From an uncultured Eubacteriales bacterium (GTDB lineage: Bacteria; Bacillota; Clostridia; Tissierellales; Peptoniphilaceae), in assembly GCA_900539725.1 (NCBI GenBank), contig UQDI01000019.1, positions 1 to 30,050 of the forward strand: 30,050 nucleotides of DNA, given 5' to 3'. The notes below the pieces were generated by a model. That model made no database searches, had not been told where the DNA came from, and saw nothing but the letters and a program-made list of their open reading frames with translations. This document shows, in pieces, positions 17,005 to 25,294 of the stretch. The number at the start of each line of letters is the position of its first letter. Position 1 is the first letter of the stretch. A program made the translations under genes and the position numbers.

Positions 17005-17306
17005 TGTTCGTTACAAACATGCTTATCAGCATAACTGTATATGATGCTTTGAGCTTAAAAGATAAACGCATGGTAGTTAAATCCATCGTTGAAAGGATTA
17101 AGTCAAGGTTTAATGTATCTGTATGTGAAGCTTCGGAAAATGATAAGTGGCAGATAAGTGATTTAGGTTTTTCCTTCGTTTCAAATGAAAGTAAATATAA
17201 CGAGAAAACTATCGAAAAGATTATTAACTTTATCGACAATGACGATAGAGTAGAAATTACAAATATAGATAAAGAGATGTATAGTTATGAGAAAAGTATT
17301 AAATAA
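17004..17306 (+). CDS. DUF503 family protein
   Basis: Small 100-aa protein of the DUF503 family (YlxP-like). The family pattern is clear: a hydrophobic first strand, SLKDKRMVVKSIVERIKSRF, then NVSVCEASENDKWQ and a strand LGFSFVSNE. Bacillus YlxP sits in the nusA-infB-rbfA region; here the relative lies between kbl and nth instead. Function is not established. The start overlaps the kbl stop by one base (TAATG) and its last 20 nt overlap nth, so the gene is embedded in a coupled run. Confidence 0.85.
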   Translation: MFVTNMLISITVYDALSLKDKRMVVKSIVERIKSRFNVSVCEASENDKWQISDLGFSFVSNESKYNEKTIEKIINFIDNDDRVEITNIDKEMYSYEKSIK

Positions 17307-17934
17307 AAAAGAAGTAAATACAGTTTTGGACATACTGCGTCAGGATTATCCTGACGCAGGTCCTGAGCTGCACTTTAGAAATGAATTTGAGCTGTTGATA
17401 GCAACGATATTATCAGCTCAAACTACAGATAAGCAAGTCAATAAGGTTACTGATGTGATGTTTAAAATTATGCCAGAACCTGTAGACTACATAGAAAGAC
17501 CACTTTCTGAAATAGAAGACATGGTCAAATCCATAGGCTTTTTCAGAAACAAGGCAAAAAACATACAAAAGACTTGCGAGATACTAGTACATAAATACGA
17601 TAGCCAAGTGCCAAGCACATTTGAAGAGCTAATTGAATTACCAGGAGTCGGTAGAAAGACTGCAAATGTTGTCTTGGCTAATGCTTTTGGTGAACAGAGG
17701 ATAGCTGTTGATACTCATGTTTTTAGAGTGTCAAACAGAATCGGCTTAGTAAATGAAGACAATGTCTTGGATACCGAAAAGGCGCTTATGAAAAAGCTGC
17801 CAAAGGACACTTGGTCACTAGCACATCACCTATTAATCTTTCATGGAAGAAGAGTGTGCAAGGCGCAAAGACCACTATGTGAACTTTGTAATTTAAGTGA
17901 TATTTGTTTATACAGAAAGGGAATTGATAAATGA
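17287..17934 (+). CDS. nth: Endonuclease III
   Basis: DNA glycosylase/AP lyase that removes oxidised pyrimidines in base excision repair. It is 215 aa, the usual size. Seen are LLIATILSAQTTDKQVN, the helix-hairpin-helix LPGVGRKTANVV with catalytic Lys124, catalytic Asp142 in AVDTHVFRV, and the C-terminal [4Fe-4S] cluster C191-x6-C198-x2-C201-x5-C207. The start lies 20 nt inside the DUF503 gene with only a weak RBS (AGAGAT), so translation is probably coupled to it. A perfect 11-bp inverted repeat sits at 17335-17359, codons 17-25, and uses the locally rare CGT arginine codon. Confidence 0.95.
   Translation: MRKVLNKKEVNTVLDILRQDYPDAGPELHFRNEFELLIATILSAQTTDKQVNKVTDVMFKIMPEPVDYIERPLSEIEDMVKSIGFFRNKAKNIQKTCEILVHKYDSQVPSTFEELIELPGVGRKTANVVLANAFGEQRIAVDTHVFRVSNRIGLVNEDNVLDTEKALMKKLPKDTWSLAHHLLIFHGRRVCKAQRPLCELCNLSDICLYRKGIDK
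17335..17359 (+). repeat. Perfect 11-bp hairpin within the 5' part of nth
   Basis: CTGCGTCAGGA (17335-17345) and TCCTGACGCAG (17349-17359) form a perfect stem with a TTA loop. It is the most GC-rich stem I noticed in any coding region of the window. No T run follows, so it is not a terminator. Confidence 0.85.
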
Positions 17935-19349
17935 AAAAAGGATTATTAATATTTATAGTACTAATATTAATTTTAGGCGGAGGGTACTTTGGCTACACAA
18001 AGTATACTGAAGGAAAAAGAATTGAAGCTATGGAAGAAGCTCTTAAAGGAGACGATATTTATACGGGTATTACTATAGACGGCATAGATGTTGGCGGCTT
18101 ATCTAAAGAAGAGGCTAAAGACAAGATACTTGCCGCAAAAGCTGATGAGCTAGAAGGTAAAAATATCAATATTAATGTAGAAGATAAGAACTATACATTT
18201 GAGCTAAAAAATTTAGATCATAAGATGGACATAGATAAGGCCATAAACGAAGCTTACGAATATGCTAGAGAGGGCGAATTAGAAGAAAGATACAATAAAT
18301 TAGAGGCTCTTAAAGAAAATCCGTTGAACATAGCTATAGATAAGGAGATTGATTACTCACATGTAGATGATTTTGTAGCTAAAATTGCGAGTGAGATTGA
18401 CACAGGAGCAGTAAACGCAGAATTTAGCGTAAACAATGGCAAAATCACATCTACAGAGAGTAAAGAAGGTAAAAAATTAGATAGAGAAAAACTTAAAAAC
18501 GATATCTTAGATGCTATTAATAATAGCACAGATACAATTACTGCAAGTGTAGAAACAATTGAGCCAGAAAAGAAACACTCAGACCTTGAAAGAATAAATG
18601 GACTTATTGGTTCATTCACAACAGATATAAGCACTAGCTCAAACGAAAGAAAGACAAACATCAGAGTGTCATCAAACTCTGTTTCTAAAAAACTTTTGCT
18701 TCCTGGTGAATCATTTAACTTTAATAATGCCATAGGCGATATAACAGCAGCAAATGGATATAAAAACGCTCACGTCTTAAAGGGCGGAGAGTATGAAAAT
18801 GGCTTAGGAGGAGGCATGTGCCAAACTTCAACTACGCTTTATAATGCGCTTGTTAGAGCAGGAGTTAAAATACTTGAAAGACACCCTCACTCAAGAGCTG
18901 CAAACTATGTGCCAAAAGGACAAGACTGCGCGGTTTGGAAAGGATCTAAAAATTTAAGATTTCAAAATTCTTATGATTTTCCTATATATATAGACTCAAG
19001 CGTTACAAATAACAAAGTAACATTTTATGTTTATGGCGATAAAACGAAAAAAGATTACGATATAAGTTTTAAATCAGAGATAGTTGAAGTAATAAAGTCA
19101 GAAACTATCGAGAAAGAAGATCCAAGCCTAAAACCTGGAGAAAGAATTGTTGATGTAAAAGGATACGATGGCTACAGAGTAGTAACAAACAAGATTGTTA
19201 CAAAAGATGGAAAAGTAATTTCAAATAAACAATTTGCAAAAAATTACTATCCAAAGAGAGATACTATAGTTAGGGTGTCTACTAAAACTGATGAAGAAAC
19301 TCCTAGTGGAGATGCTTCAAATAGTGACGATGCGGTGATGCTACCATGA
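17931..19349 (+). CDS. VanW/G5-domain membrane-anchored envelope protein (YoaR-like)
   Basis: Predicted cell-wall-associated protein of 472 aa. A single N-terminal membrane segment (residues 4-22, KGLLIFIVLILILGGGYFG) acts as signal anchor. A region at about 45-205 with IDGIDVGGLSKEEAKDKI resembles the PG_binding_4 repeat. The VanW domain is at about 230-360 with LLPGESFNFNNAIGD, GGGMCQTSTTLYNAL and HPHSRAANYVPKGQDCAV. A G5-like domain follows at about 380-445, and the C-terminus is polar. VanW domains are named from vancomycin-resistance clusters, but these chromosomal copies are widespread and are not evidence of resistance; the biochemical role is unknown. The start overlaps the nth stop as ATGA. 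Confidence 0.88.
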   Translation: MKKGLLIFIVLILILGGGYFGYTKYTEGKRIEAMEEALKGDDIYTGITIDGIDVGGLSKEEAKDKILAAKADELEGKNININVEDKNYTFELKNLDHKMDIDKAINEAYEYAREGELEERYNKLEALKENPLNIAIDKEIDYSHVDDFVAKIASEIDTGAVNAEFSVNNGKITSTESKEGKKLDREKLKNDILDAINNSTDTITASVETIEPEKKHSDLERINGLIGSFTTDISTSSNERKTNIRVSSNSVSKKLLLPGESFNFNNAIGDITAANGYKNAHVLKGGEYENGLGGGMCQTSTTLYNALVRAGVKILERHPHSRAANYVPKGQDCAVWKGSKNLRFQNSYDFPIYIDSSVTNNKVTFYVYGDKTKKDYDISFKSEIVEVIKSETIEKEDPSLKPGERIVDVKGYDGYRVVTNKIVTKDGKVISNKQFAKNYYPKRDTIVRVSTKTDEETPSGDASNSDDAVMLP

Positions 19350-20164
19350 TAGATATAAAAGTACTTGCTTTTGATATGGATGGGACTTTACTAAATAGCG
19401 AGAAAATGGTAAGCAGAGGAACTTCGCTAGAGCTTGAAAGATTAAGTGAAAGCGGCGTTGAGATAGTTCTATCTAGCGGTAGACTTCATAAGTCAATCGA
19501 AGCATATGCAAAGATACTTCCGTTTAAAACATCTATAGTAGCGACAAATGGCAGCGTTGTTACTGACAGTGAAGGCAGAAGAGTCTATGAGAAACCCATC
19601 GACACAGATGCATTTATAAAAGTAGTGAACCTGCTTTATGACTACAAGATGAATTTCCATTTTTATGGAGTAAATGAGTTCTATAGACTTAAAGGAACTA
19701 CATCCTTAAACACTTATTCAAGAGTTCCTAAAAATATTAAAGATACTATTGACATAATTGAATACAATAATATAGGAGAGCTTAGAGATTCATGTGAAAG
19801 TAATTCTTATTTTAAGGTTTTATTAGTAGAAGAGGATGAAAATTATCTTGAAGAAATAAGAAGCGAGTTAAAGAAGATAGATGACGTTAAAATATCGAGC
19901 TCTTGGTCTAATAATATTGAAATTGTTCCAGATGGGGTAAATAAAGCCAAATCACTTAAGTATTTATGCAAGAATTTAGGATTAAGTTTAGATAATTTGA
20001 TGTCATTTGGAGACAATAATAACGATATAGAGATGATTGAAGAATCGAAAGTCGGCGTTGCTATGAGCAATGCAACAAACGAATTAAAGCAAAAAGCTGA
20101 TTTCATAACTGATTATGATAATGATCATGACGGAATTATGAAATTTTTGAAACAATATTTTTAG
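19346..20164 (+). CDS. Cof-type HAD family phosphatase
   Basis: Haloacid-dehalogenase hydrolase of the Cof/YkrA (type IIB) group, 272 aa, probably a cytoplasmic sugar-phosphate or nucleotide phosphatase. Motif I is FDMDGTLL, with nucleophile Asp10 and acid Asp12. Motif II is LSSGR near residue 45. Motif III and IV residues are seen as NKAKSLKYL and SFGDNNNDIEMI near residues 195-225, followed by GVAMSNATNELK. The C2B cap lies between. The true substrate cannot be inferred for this family. The start overlaps the VanW gene by 4 nt (ATGA). Confidence 0.92.
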   Translation: MIDIKVLAFDMDGTLLNSEKMVSRGTSLELERLSESGVEIVLSSGRLHKSIEAYAKILPFKTSIVATNGSVVTDSEGRRVYEKPIDTDAFIKVVNLLYDYKMNFHFYGVNEFYRLKGTTSLNTYSRVPKNIKDTIDIIEYNNIGELRDSCESNSYFKVLLVEEDENYLEEIRSELKKIDDVKISSSWSNNIEIVPDGVNKAKSLKYLCKNLGLSLDNLMSFGDNNNDIEMIEESKVGVAMSNATNELKQKADFITDYDNDHDGIMKFLKQYF

Positions 20165-20173
20165 GAGGAGCTC

Positions 20174-20641
20174 ATGGCAATAAACATAGTATTACATGAA
20201 CCAGAGATACCTCACAATACTGGGGCCATAGCGAGAACTTGTGTGCTCACTAATTCTAGACTTCACTTAATTAAACCTTTCGGTTTTGACTTAAGTGATA
20301 AATACCTTAAAAGAGCGGGCTTAGATTATTGGAAGTATCTGGATCTTACAATCTACGAAAACCTGGATGATTTTTTTGAAAAGAATAAAGATGCAAACTT
20401 TTATCTAGCAACAACAAAGACTAAAAACATTTATTCTGATGTTAAATTTAAAGATGGCGATTATATATTTTTCGGAAAAGAAACAGCGGGCTTGCCAGAG
20501 GGCTTAGTTAATAAATACAGTGACAGAGCAATAAGGATACCAATGATTAAAGATTTAAAAAGATCATTAAACCTAGCAAACTCTTGTACGGTAATTTTAT
20601 ATGAAGCTCTTAGGCAATTAGATTTTATGGAACTTATATAG
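20174..20641 (+). CDS. trmL: tRNA (cytidine(34)-2'-O)-methyltransferase
   Basis: SPOUT-fold SAM-dependent methyltransferase that methylates the 2'-OH of the wobble nucleotide in tRNA-Leu isoacceptors. It is 155 aa, a normal TrmL length with no extra RNA-binding domain. Motifs are VLHEPEIPHNTGAIARTC at the start, LKRAGLDYW, FGKETAGLPE and LNLANSCTVILYEALRQ, which forms the trefoil knot. AGGAGGAG lies 5 nt before the ATG. With queG it is the second wobble-position tRNA modification gene in the same run. Confidence 0.93.
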   Translation: MAINIVLHEPEIPHNTGAIARTCVLTNSRLHLIKPFGFDLSDKYLKRAGLDYWKYLDLTIYENLDDFFEKNKDANFYLATTKTKNIYSDVKFKDGDYIFFGKETAGLPEGLVNKYSDRAIRIPMIKDLKRSLNLANSCTVILYEALRQLDFMELI

Positions 20642-20649
20642 GTGATTTT

Positions 20650-22251
20650 ATGGATTATGCATTAGGACTTATGGGCGGCCTGGGTTTATTCCTATACGGA
20701 ATGAGCCTTATGGGGGACGGACTTCAAAAGGCGGCTGGAAGCAAATTAAAAAAAATAATTGGGGCGTTAACTAAAAACACCTTTATGGGTATATTAGTTG
20801 GTACAGTAGTAACTATGATTATACAAAGCTCATCAGCAACTACTGTTATGGTTGTCGGCTTTGTAAACGCTGGTTTAATGAACCTATATCAAGCAGTTGG
20901 AATAATATTCGGAGCAAACATAGGAACAACAATTACTGGCCAAATGCTTGCTTTAAATATATCAAGATATGCACCAGTAGCAATATTTGTTGGTGTGCTT
21001 CTTTTCATGCTTGGTAAAAAGAAAAAAATTAAGAGCTATGCAGAAATTATTTTAGGTATAGGTATACTTTTCTTTGGTATGGCAGCAATGGGAGAAGCAA
21101 TGAGGCCATTAGGAGAAAGTACTGTATATTCAAATTTGATGGCGAAACTTACTAATCCTTGGCTAGGAATGTTAGTAGGTATTGTTATGACAACAATACT
21201 GCAGTCATCATCAGCTGCTCAAGCGATTATACTAGCATTAGCATCACAAAATATTATTAATATGCACATAGCCTTTCCAATATTATTTGGTCAAAACATA
21301 GGTACAACAACTACAGCACTTATTTCAAGTATTGGAGCTAGTAGAACGGCTAAACAAGCAGCTTTTATACATTTTATGTTTAACGTCTTTGGTTCATTAC
21401 TATTTATGCTTTTATTAAAGAATCCTGTTGAAGCTTATGTTGTTAATAACTTTAGTCAAACAACAACACAAATCGCCATGGCACATACTTTCTTCAACGT
21501 TATTAACGTTTTATGGATGATGCCATTTGCGAAAGTACTTGTTAAATTAGCTCAAAAGCTAATACCAGAAGGCGACGATAAAGCCGATAAGCACGCAATA
21601 CATCTAGACTATCGTATACTTACTACACCAGCCTTAGCAATAGAAACAGTTATGGATGAATTAACAAGAATGAACGATTTAGTTCTTCAAAATATTGATG
21701 ATTCAAGAGATTTATTGATTAATAAAAAGAGTGAATTAATGGACGTTATTTACGATAGAGAAGAGCTTATTAATAGTCTGCAAAAAGAAATTATAGATTA
21801 TTTAGTAAAGGTATCAACGTCAGGACTTTCTAAAGAACAGCACGAAACGGTCGACGATTTATTCTTTATTGTAAATGATATAGAGAGAGCTGGAGACCAT
21901 GTTAAGAACATTACTCAGTTAAGCGAAGAAAAAACTAACATGGATATACATTTTACACAAGAAGGCAAGAACGAATTAAATGAAATTTATGATTTAACAT
22001 ATAAAGTATTTACTATGACTATGGATGCTTATAGATCTATGTCAGAGGAAAAAGCATATGACATAGTTAATACTGAAAAAGAAATAGATATTTGCGAAGA
22101 AGCATTTAGAGAAAAGCATTTTAGAAGACTGATGACAAACGAATGTGAAGAAGAGCAAGGCATCATCTTCCTAGATACAATATCAAATCTAGAAAGAATA
22201 GGTGACCACGCAGATAATATTGCAGGATATATATTAAAACATTTTGAATAA
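20650..22251 (+). CDS. Na/Pi cotransporter family protein with PhoU domain
   Basis: Membrane protein of the NptA/PNaS family, 533 aa, likely to move phosphate or a similar anion with sodium. Two inverted Na/Pi repeats each carry the QSSSA signature: IIQSSSATTVM near residue 58 and ILQSSSAAQAI near residue 186. Both are followed by GxNIGTT (GANIGTT near residue 98, GQNIGTT near 216). The last roughly 200 residues, from about 330, form two PhoU-like helical bundles with ERAGDHVKN and ERIGDHADN metal-binding motifs. GGTGAT precedes the ATG. It is the last gene before the glycine riboswitch; no clear terminator separates them. Confidence 0.9.
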   Translation: MDYALGLMGGLGLFLYGMSLMGDGLQKAAGSKLKKIIGALTKNTFMGILVGTVVTMIIQSSSATTVMVVGFVNAGLMNLYQAVGIIFGANIGTTITGQMLALNISRYAPVAIFVGVLLFMLGKKKKIKSYAEIILGIGILFFGMAAMGEAMRPLGESTVYSNLMAKLTNPWLGMLVGIVMTTILQSSSAAQAIILALASQNIINMHIAFPILFGQNIGTTTTALISSIGASRTAKQAAFIHFMFNVFGSLLFMLLLKNPVEAYVVNNFSQTTTQIAMAHTFFNVINVLWMMPFAKVLVKLAQKLIPEGDDKADKHAIHLDYRILTTPALAIETVMDELTRMNDLVLQNIDDSRDLLINKKSELMDVIYDREELINSLQKEIIDYLVKVSTSGLSKEQHETVDDLFFIVNDIERAGDHVKNITQLSEEKTNMDIHFTQEGKNELNEIYDLTYKVFTMTMDAYRSMSEEKAYDIVNTEKEIDICEEAFREKHFRRLMTNECEEEQGIIFLDTISNLERIGDHADNIAGYILKHFE

Positions 22252-22313
22252 TTAAGTCATTTTCTTCATAAATTGTTTTAATTCAGATATAAAAAATTAA
22301 AATATAGAAATGC

Positions 22314-22342
22314 TTGCAAATTTATACTATTTGTAGTATAAT
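22314..22342 (+). promoter_or_regulatory. Sigma-A type promoter of the glycine reductase operon
   Basis: TTGCAA (22314-22319) and TATAAT (22337-22342) are separated by 17 nt; a second TATAAT overlaps at 22342-22347. Transcription from near 22350 would give an RNA that begins shortly before the riboswitch. Confidence 0.75.
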
Positions 22343-22368
22343 ATAATCAGTAAAGAACTGGACGACAG

Positions 22369-22530
22369 ATGCGGGAGAGAACATATGTCACCGAAGGGTA
22401 AAGAATTTAAGCTCACTACTTAAATTCAAAAGTCTCAGGTAAAAGAACCGCATTTTGACAGTACTCTGGAAAGCTTATAGCACCGATGGAGCAATCTTGT
22501 TTAAGAGAATCTCACAGGTTATAGACAGAG
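22369..22530 (+). ncRNA. Tandem glycine riboswitch
   Basis: Two consecutive glycine aptamers. Aptamer 1 (22369-22453) has P1 ATGCGG/CCGCAT, then GGGAGAG, CACCGAAGGG and GTCTCAGGTAAAAG. Aptamer 2 (about 22462-22530) has P1 CTCTG (22464-22468) with CAGAG (22526-22530), then GCACCGATGGAGCAA and AATCTCACAGG. These conserved core blocks are characteristic of the family. The 3' strand of the second P1 is shared with the terminator stem at 22525-22553. Glycine binding should therefore block termination and turn on trxB-trxA-grd. Together with promoter and leader it accounts for the 363-nt gap between the cotransporter gene and trxB. Confidence 0.95.
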
Positions 22531-22563
22531 AACAAGAGTGGCTTGTTTTCTGTTTTTTATTTT
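22525..22563 (+). terminator. Riboswitch-controlled intrinsic terminator
   Basis: ACAGAGAACAAG (22525-22536) pairs with CTTGTTTTCTGT (22542-22553), 12 bp with one G-U pair, around an AGTGG loop. TTTTTT A TTT follows. Its first six bases include the P1 strand of aptamer 2, so aptamer and terminator exclude each other, as in an ON switch. Confidence 0.88.
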
Positions 22564-22614
22564 ACAGACAATTTTGTTAATAAACAATATGTAGTATAAG
22601 GAGGTATATCATTA

Positions 22615-23556
22615 ATGTATGATGTAATTATTATTGGAGGAGGCCCTGCAGGACTAGCAGCTGGCTTATACGCTTCAAGAGCAAGACTTAAAACTCTTAT
22701 CCTAGAAAAGGAAAAAGCTGGTGGACAAATAGTTATAACTGACGAAGTTGCTAACTATCCTGGTTCTGTTGAAGAAGCTTCAGGTCCAAGCCTAATTAAG
22801 AGAATGAAAGATCAAGTAGACAGCTTTGGAGCTGAATTCGTTTTAGATACTGTTGAAAAACTAGAACTAAACGATAAAGTTAAAAAAGTTGTTTGCAAAG
22901 ACAAAACTTATGAAGGCAAGACTGTTATAGTTGCTACAGGCGCTACACCAAGAAAGATTGGTTGCCCAGGCGAAGTTGAATTTACAGGCAGAGGCGTAAG
23001 CTACTGCGCAACTTGTGATGCTAACTTCTTTGAAGACATGGAAGTTTATGTAGTAGGTGGTGGAGACTCAGCTTTCGAAGAAGCTATGTACTTATCTAAA
23101 TTTGCTAGAAAGGTTACACTTGTTTACAGAAAAGGTAAAGAAGAAGCACGTGCAGCTGAAAGTATTAAAGAAAAAGCATACAAGAATCCAAAACTTGACT
23201 ACATCTGGAACGCTAACGTTGTAGAAGTAAAAGGTGACGGAATCTTAACAAGCATAGTTCTTGAAGATACTAAGACAAAAGAACAACGCGAAATATTTGC
23301 TGATGAAAACGACGGAACATTTGGTCTATTCGTATTCGTAGGATATATTCCAAAGAACGATATTGTTGAAGGCATCTTAGATATGGAAGGCGGCTACATC
23401 GTTACTGATGAAAACATGCACACAAATATCCCTGGAGTATTTGCAGCTGGAGACAACAGAAAGAAAGAATTAAGACAAGTTGTTACAGCAACTGCAGATG
23501 GAGCTATTGCAGCTACACAAGCAGAAAAATATATTAACGAAAACTTTGCAGACTAA
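22615..23556 (+). CDS. trxB: Thioredoxin reductase of the glycine reductase operon
   Basis: FAD-dependent disulfide reductase that keeps TrxA reduced for glycine reductase. It is 313 aa. The FAD-binding IIGGGPAGLAAG is at residues 6-17, the redox-active CATC at 131-134, the second nucleotide-binding motif VVGGGDSAFEEA near 144-155, and PGVFAAGD near the C-terminus. AAGGAGG precedes the ATG, about 50 nt after the riboswitch terminator. The usual 2'-phosphate-recognition motif HRRxxxR after the second Rossmann motif reads YRKGKEEAR here (171-179), so cofactor preference may differ from textbook NADPH-dependent enzymes. It is first gene of the operon; no grdX precedes it. Confidence 0.94.
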   Translation: MYDVIIIGGGPAGLAAGLYASRARLKTLILEKEKAGGQIVITDEVANYPGSVEEASGPSLIKRMKDQVDSFGAEFVLDTVEKLELNDKVKKVVCKDKTYEGKTVIVATGATPRKIGCPGEVEFTGRGVSYCATCDANFFEDMEVYVVGGGDSAFEEAMYLSKFARKVTLVYRKGKEEARAAESIKEKAYKNPKLDYIWNANVVEVKGDGILTSIVLEDTKTKEQREIFADENDGTFGLFVFVGYIPKNDIVEGILDMEGGYIVTDENMHTNIPGVFAAGDNRKKELRQVVTATADGAIAATQAEKYINENFAD

Positions 23557-23600
23557 TAGTCTAAGTATATAAAGTAAAGATATTTTAAGGAGGAATCGTA

Positions 23601-23915
23601 ATGTTAGAAGTAACAAAAGACAATTTTGAACAAGAAGTTAAACAAGCAGAAGGCTATGTATTAGTGGATTTCTGGGGTCCTACATGTGAACCTTGCAAGG
23701 CTTTAATGCCACACATCCACGCAATGGAAGAAGAATTTACAAACGTTAAATTCACTTCATTTGATATTTCAAAAGGTAGAAGATTAGCAATTGGTGAAAA
23801 AGTTATGGGTTTACCTGTAATTGCTATCTACAAAGACGGTTCTCAAGTAGATTCAAGAGTTAAAGAAGACGCTACTAAAGAATCAGTTAGAGAAATGTTA
23901 GAAAAATATAACTAA
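23601..23915 (+). CDS. trxA: Thioredoxin of the glycine reductase operon
   Basis: Electron donor that re-reduces the selenoprotein carrier after each glycine turnover. It is 104 aa with the thioredoxin fold. The active site is WGPTCEPCK (residues 25-33, cysteines C29 and C32) where standard thioredoxins have WCGPCK; the CEPC form suggests a specialised redox potential or partner. The cis-proline loop MGLPVIAIYKDG is intact. TTTTAAGGAGG precedes the ATG. It sits between trxB and grdE. Confidence 0.94.
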   Translation: MLEVTKDNFEQEVKQAEGYVLVDFWGPTCEPCKALMPHIHAMEEEFTNVKFTSFDISKGRRLAIGEKVMGLPVIAIYKDGSQVDSRVKEDATKESVREMLEKYN

Positions 23916-23970
23916 AGTTTATTTACTATTTTATAGTTAAATATATTCAAATTTTAAGGGAGGTGAGATT

Positions 23971-25257
23971 ATGCGTCTAGAAATAGGCAACGTGCTTATT
24001 AAAGATGTTCAATTCGGCCAAGAGACAAAGGTAGAAAATGGAGTTCTATATGTAAATAAAGAAGACATTATCAATCTTTGCAAGGAAGATGAACACATTA
24101 AATCCGTAGACGTAGAAATCGCTAGACCGGGAGAAAGTGTTAGAATCACACCGGTTAAAGATGTTGTTGAACCAAGAGTTAAAGTTGAAGGCCCTGGTGG
24201 AGTATTCCCTGGAATTCTTTCAAAAGTTGACGTAGTTGGTTCAGGTAAAACAAACGTTCTTAAAGGTTGTGCAGTAATGACAACAGGTAAAATTGTTGGT
24301 TTCCAAGAAGGTATTGTCGACATGACAGGACCAGGTGCTCAATATACGCCATTCTCAAAAACTAACAACATTGTAGTTATTGCTGAACCAATTGATGGTT
24401 TAAAGCAACACGAACATGAAAAAGCTCTAAGATATTGTGGATTCAAGACTGCAGCTTACTTAGCTGAAGCAGCAAGAAACTTGACTCCAGATGAAACAGA
24501 AGTTTATGAAACACTACCTTTAATGGAAGGTGCTGAAAAGTTCAAAGGACTTCCAAGAGTTGCATATGTTCAAATGCTACAATCTCAAGGACTTCTACAT
24601 GACACATACGTTTATGGTGTCGATGCAAAGCAAATAGTTCCAACAATTTTATATCCAACTGAAGTTTTTGATGGAGCTATAATTAGTGGTAACTGCGTAT
24701 CATCATGCGATAAGAACCCATCTTATGTACACATGAACAACCCAGTTGTTAAGGAATTGTACAAAGAACACGGTAAAACTATCAACTTTGTTGGTATGAT
24801 TATCACTAACGAAAACGTTTATCTTGCAGATAAGGAAAGAAGTTCAAACTGGACTGCTAAACTAACTAGATATCTAGATCTTGATGGAGCTGTTGTTTCA
24901 CAAGAAGGTTTTGGTAACCCAGATACAGACTTAATCATGAACTGCAAGAAGATCGAAGGTCAAGGCGTTAAGACTGTAATCATTACAGACGAATACGCTG
25001 GTAGAGACGGTGCTTCTCAATCATTAGCAGACGCTGATAAGGCTGCAGACGCAGTTATTACTGGCGGTAACGCTAACGAAGTTATAGAGCTACCTAAGAT
25101 GGACAAAGTTATAGGTCACCCTGAATTTATCGATACAATCGCAGGTGGATTTGACGGTTCATTAAAAGCTGATGGCTCTGTAACAGTTGAAATCCAAGCT
25201 ATAACAGGAGCTACTTCTGAAGTAGGTTTCGGATATTTAACAGCAAGAGGCAAATAA
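23971..25257 (+). CDS. grdE: Glycine reductase component B, GrdE proprotein (pyruvoyl)
   Basis: Proprotein of the alpha and beta subunits of glycine-specific component PB. It binds glycine as a Schiff base through a pyruvoyl group formed by self-cleavage. It is 428 aa, the standard length. The cleavage motif GNCVSSCDK is present and its first Cys is exactly residue 242, the position reported for clostridial GrdE. The expected split is between Asn241 and Cys242, giving chains of about 25 and 20 kDa. Other recognisable stretches are EGPGGVFPGILSKVDVVG and ITNENVYLADKERS. GGGAGGTGA forms a very strong RBS. It works with GrdB, two genes downstream. Confidence 0.97.
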   Translation: MRLEIGNVLIKDVQFGQETKVENGVLYVNKEDIINLCKEDEHIKSVDVEIARPGESVRITPVKDVVEPRVKVEGPGGVFPGILSKVDVVGSGKTNVLKGCAVMTTGKIVGFQEGIVDMTGPGAQYTPFSKTNNIVVIAEPIDGLKQHEHEKALRYCGFKTAAYLAEAARNLTPDETEVYETLPLMEGAEKFKGLPRVAYVQMLQSQGLLHDTYVYGVDAKQIVPTILYPTEVFDGAIISGNCVSSCDKNPSYVHMNNPVVKELYKEHGKTINFVGMIITNENVYLADKERSSNWTAKLTRYLDLDGAVVSQEGFGNPDTDLIMNCKKIEGQGVKTVIITDEYAGRDGASQSLADADKAADAVITGGNANEVIELPKMDKVIGHPEFIDTIAGGFDGSLKADGSVTVEIQAITGATSEVGFGYLTARGK

Positions 25258-25294
25258 TTAATAAAAAATAAAAATAGGAAAGGAGAGTTTTTGA

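Noticed and set aside
17931..19349. VanW gene as evidence of glycopeptide resistance
   Set aside because: No vanA/vanH/vanX or ligase genes are nearby, and VanW/G5 proteins are widespread in Firmicutes without resistance.
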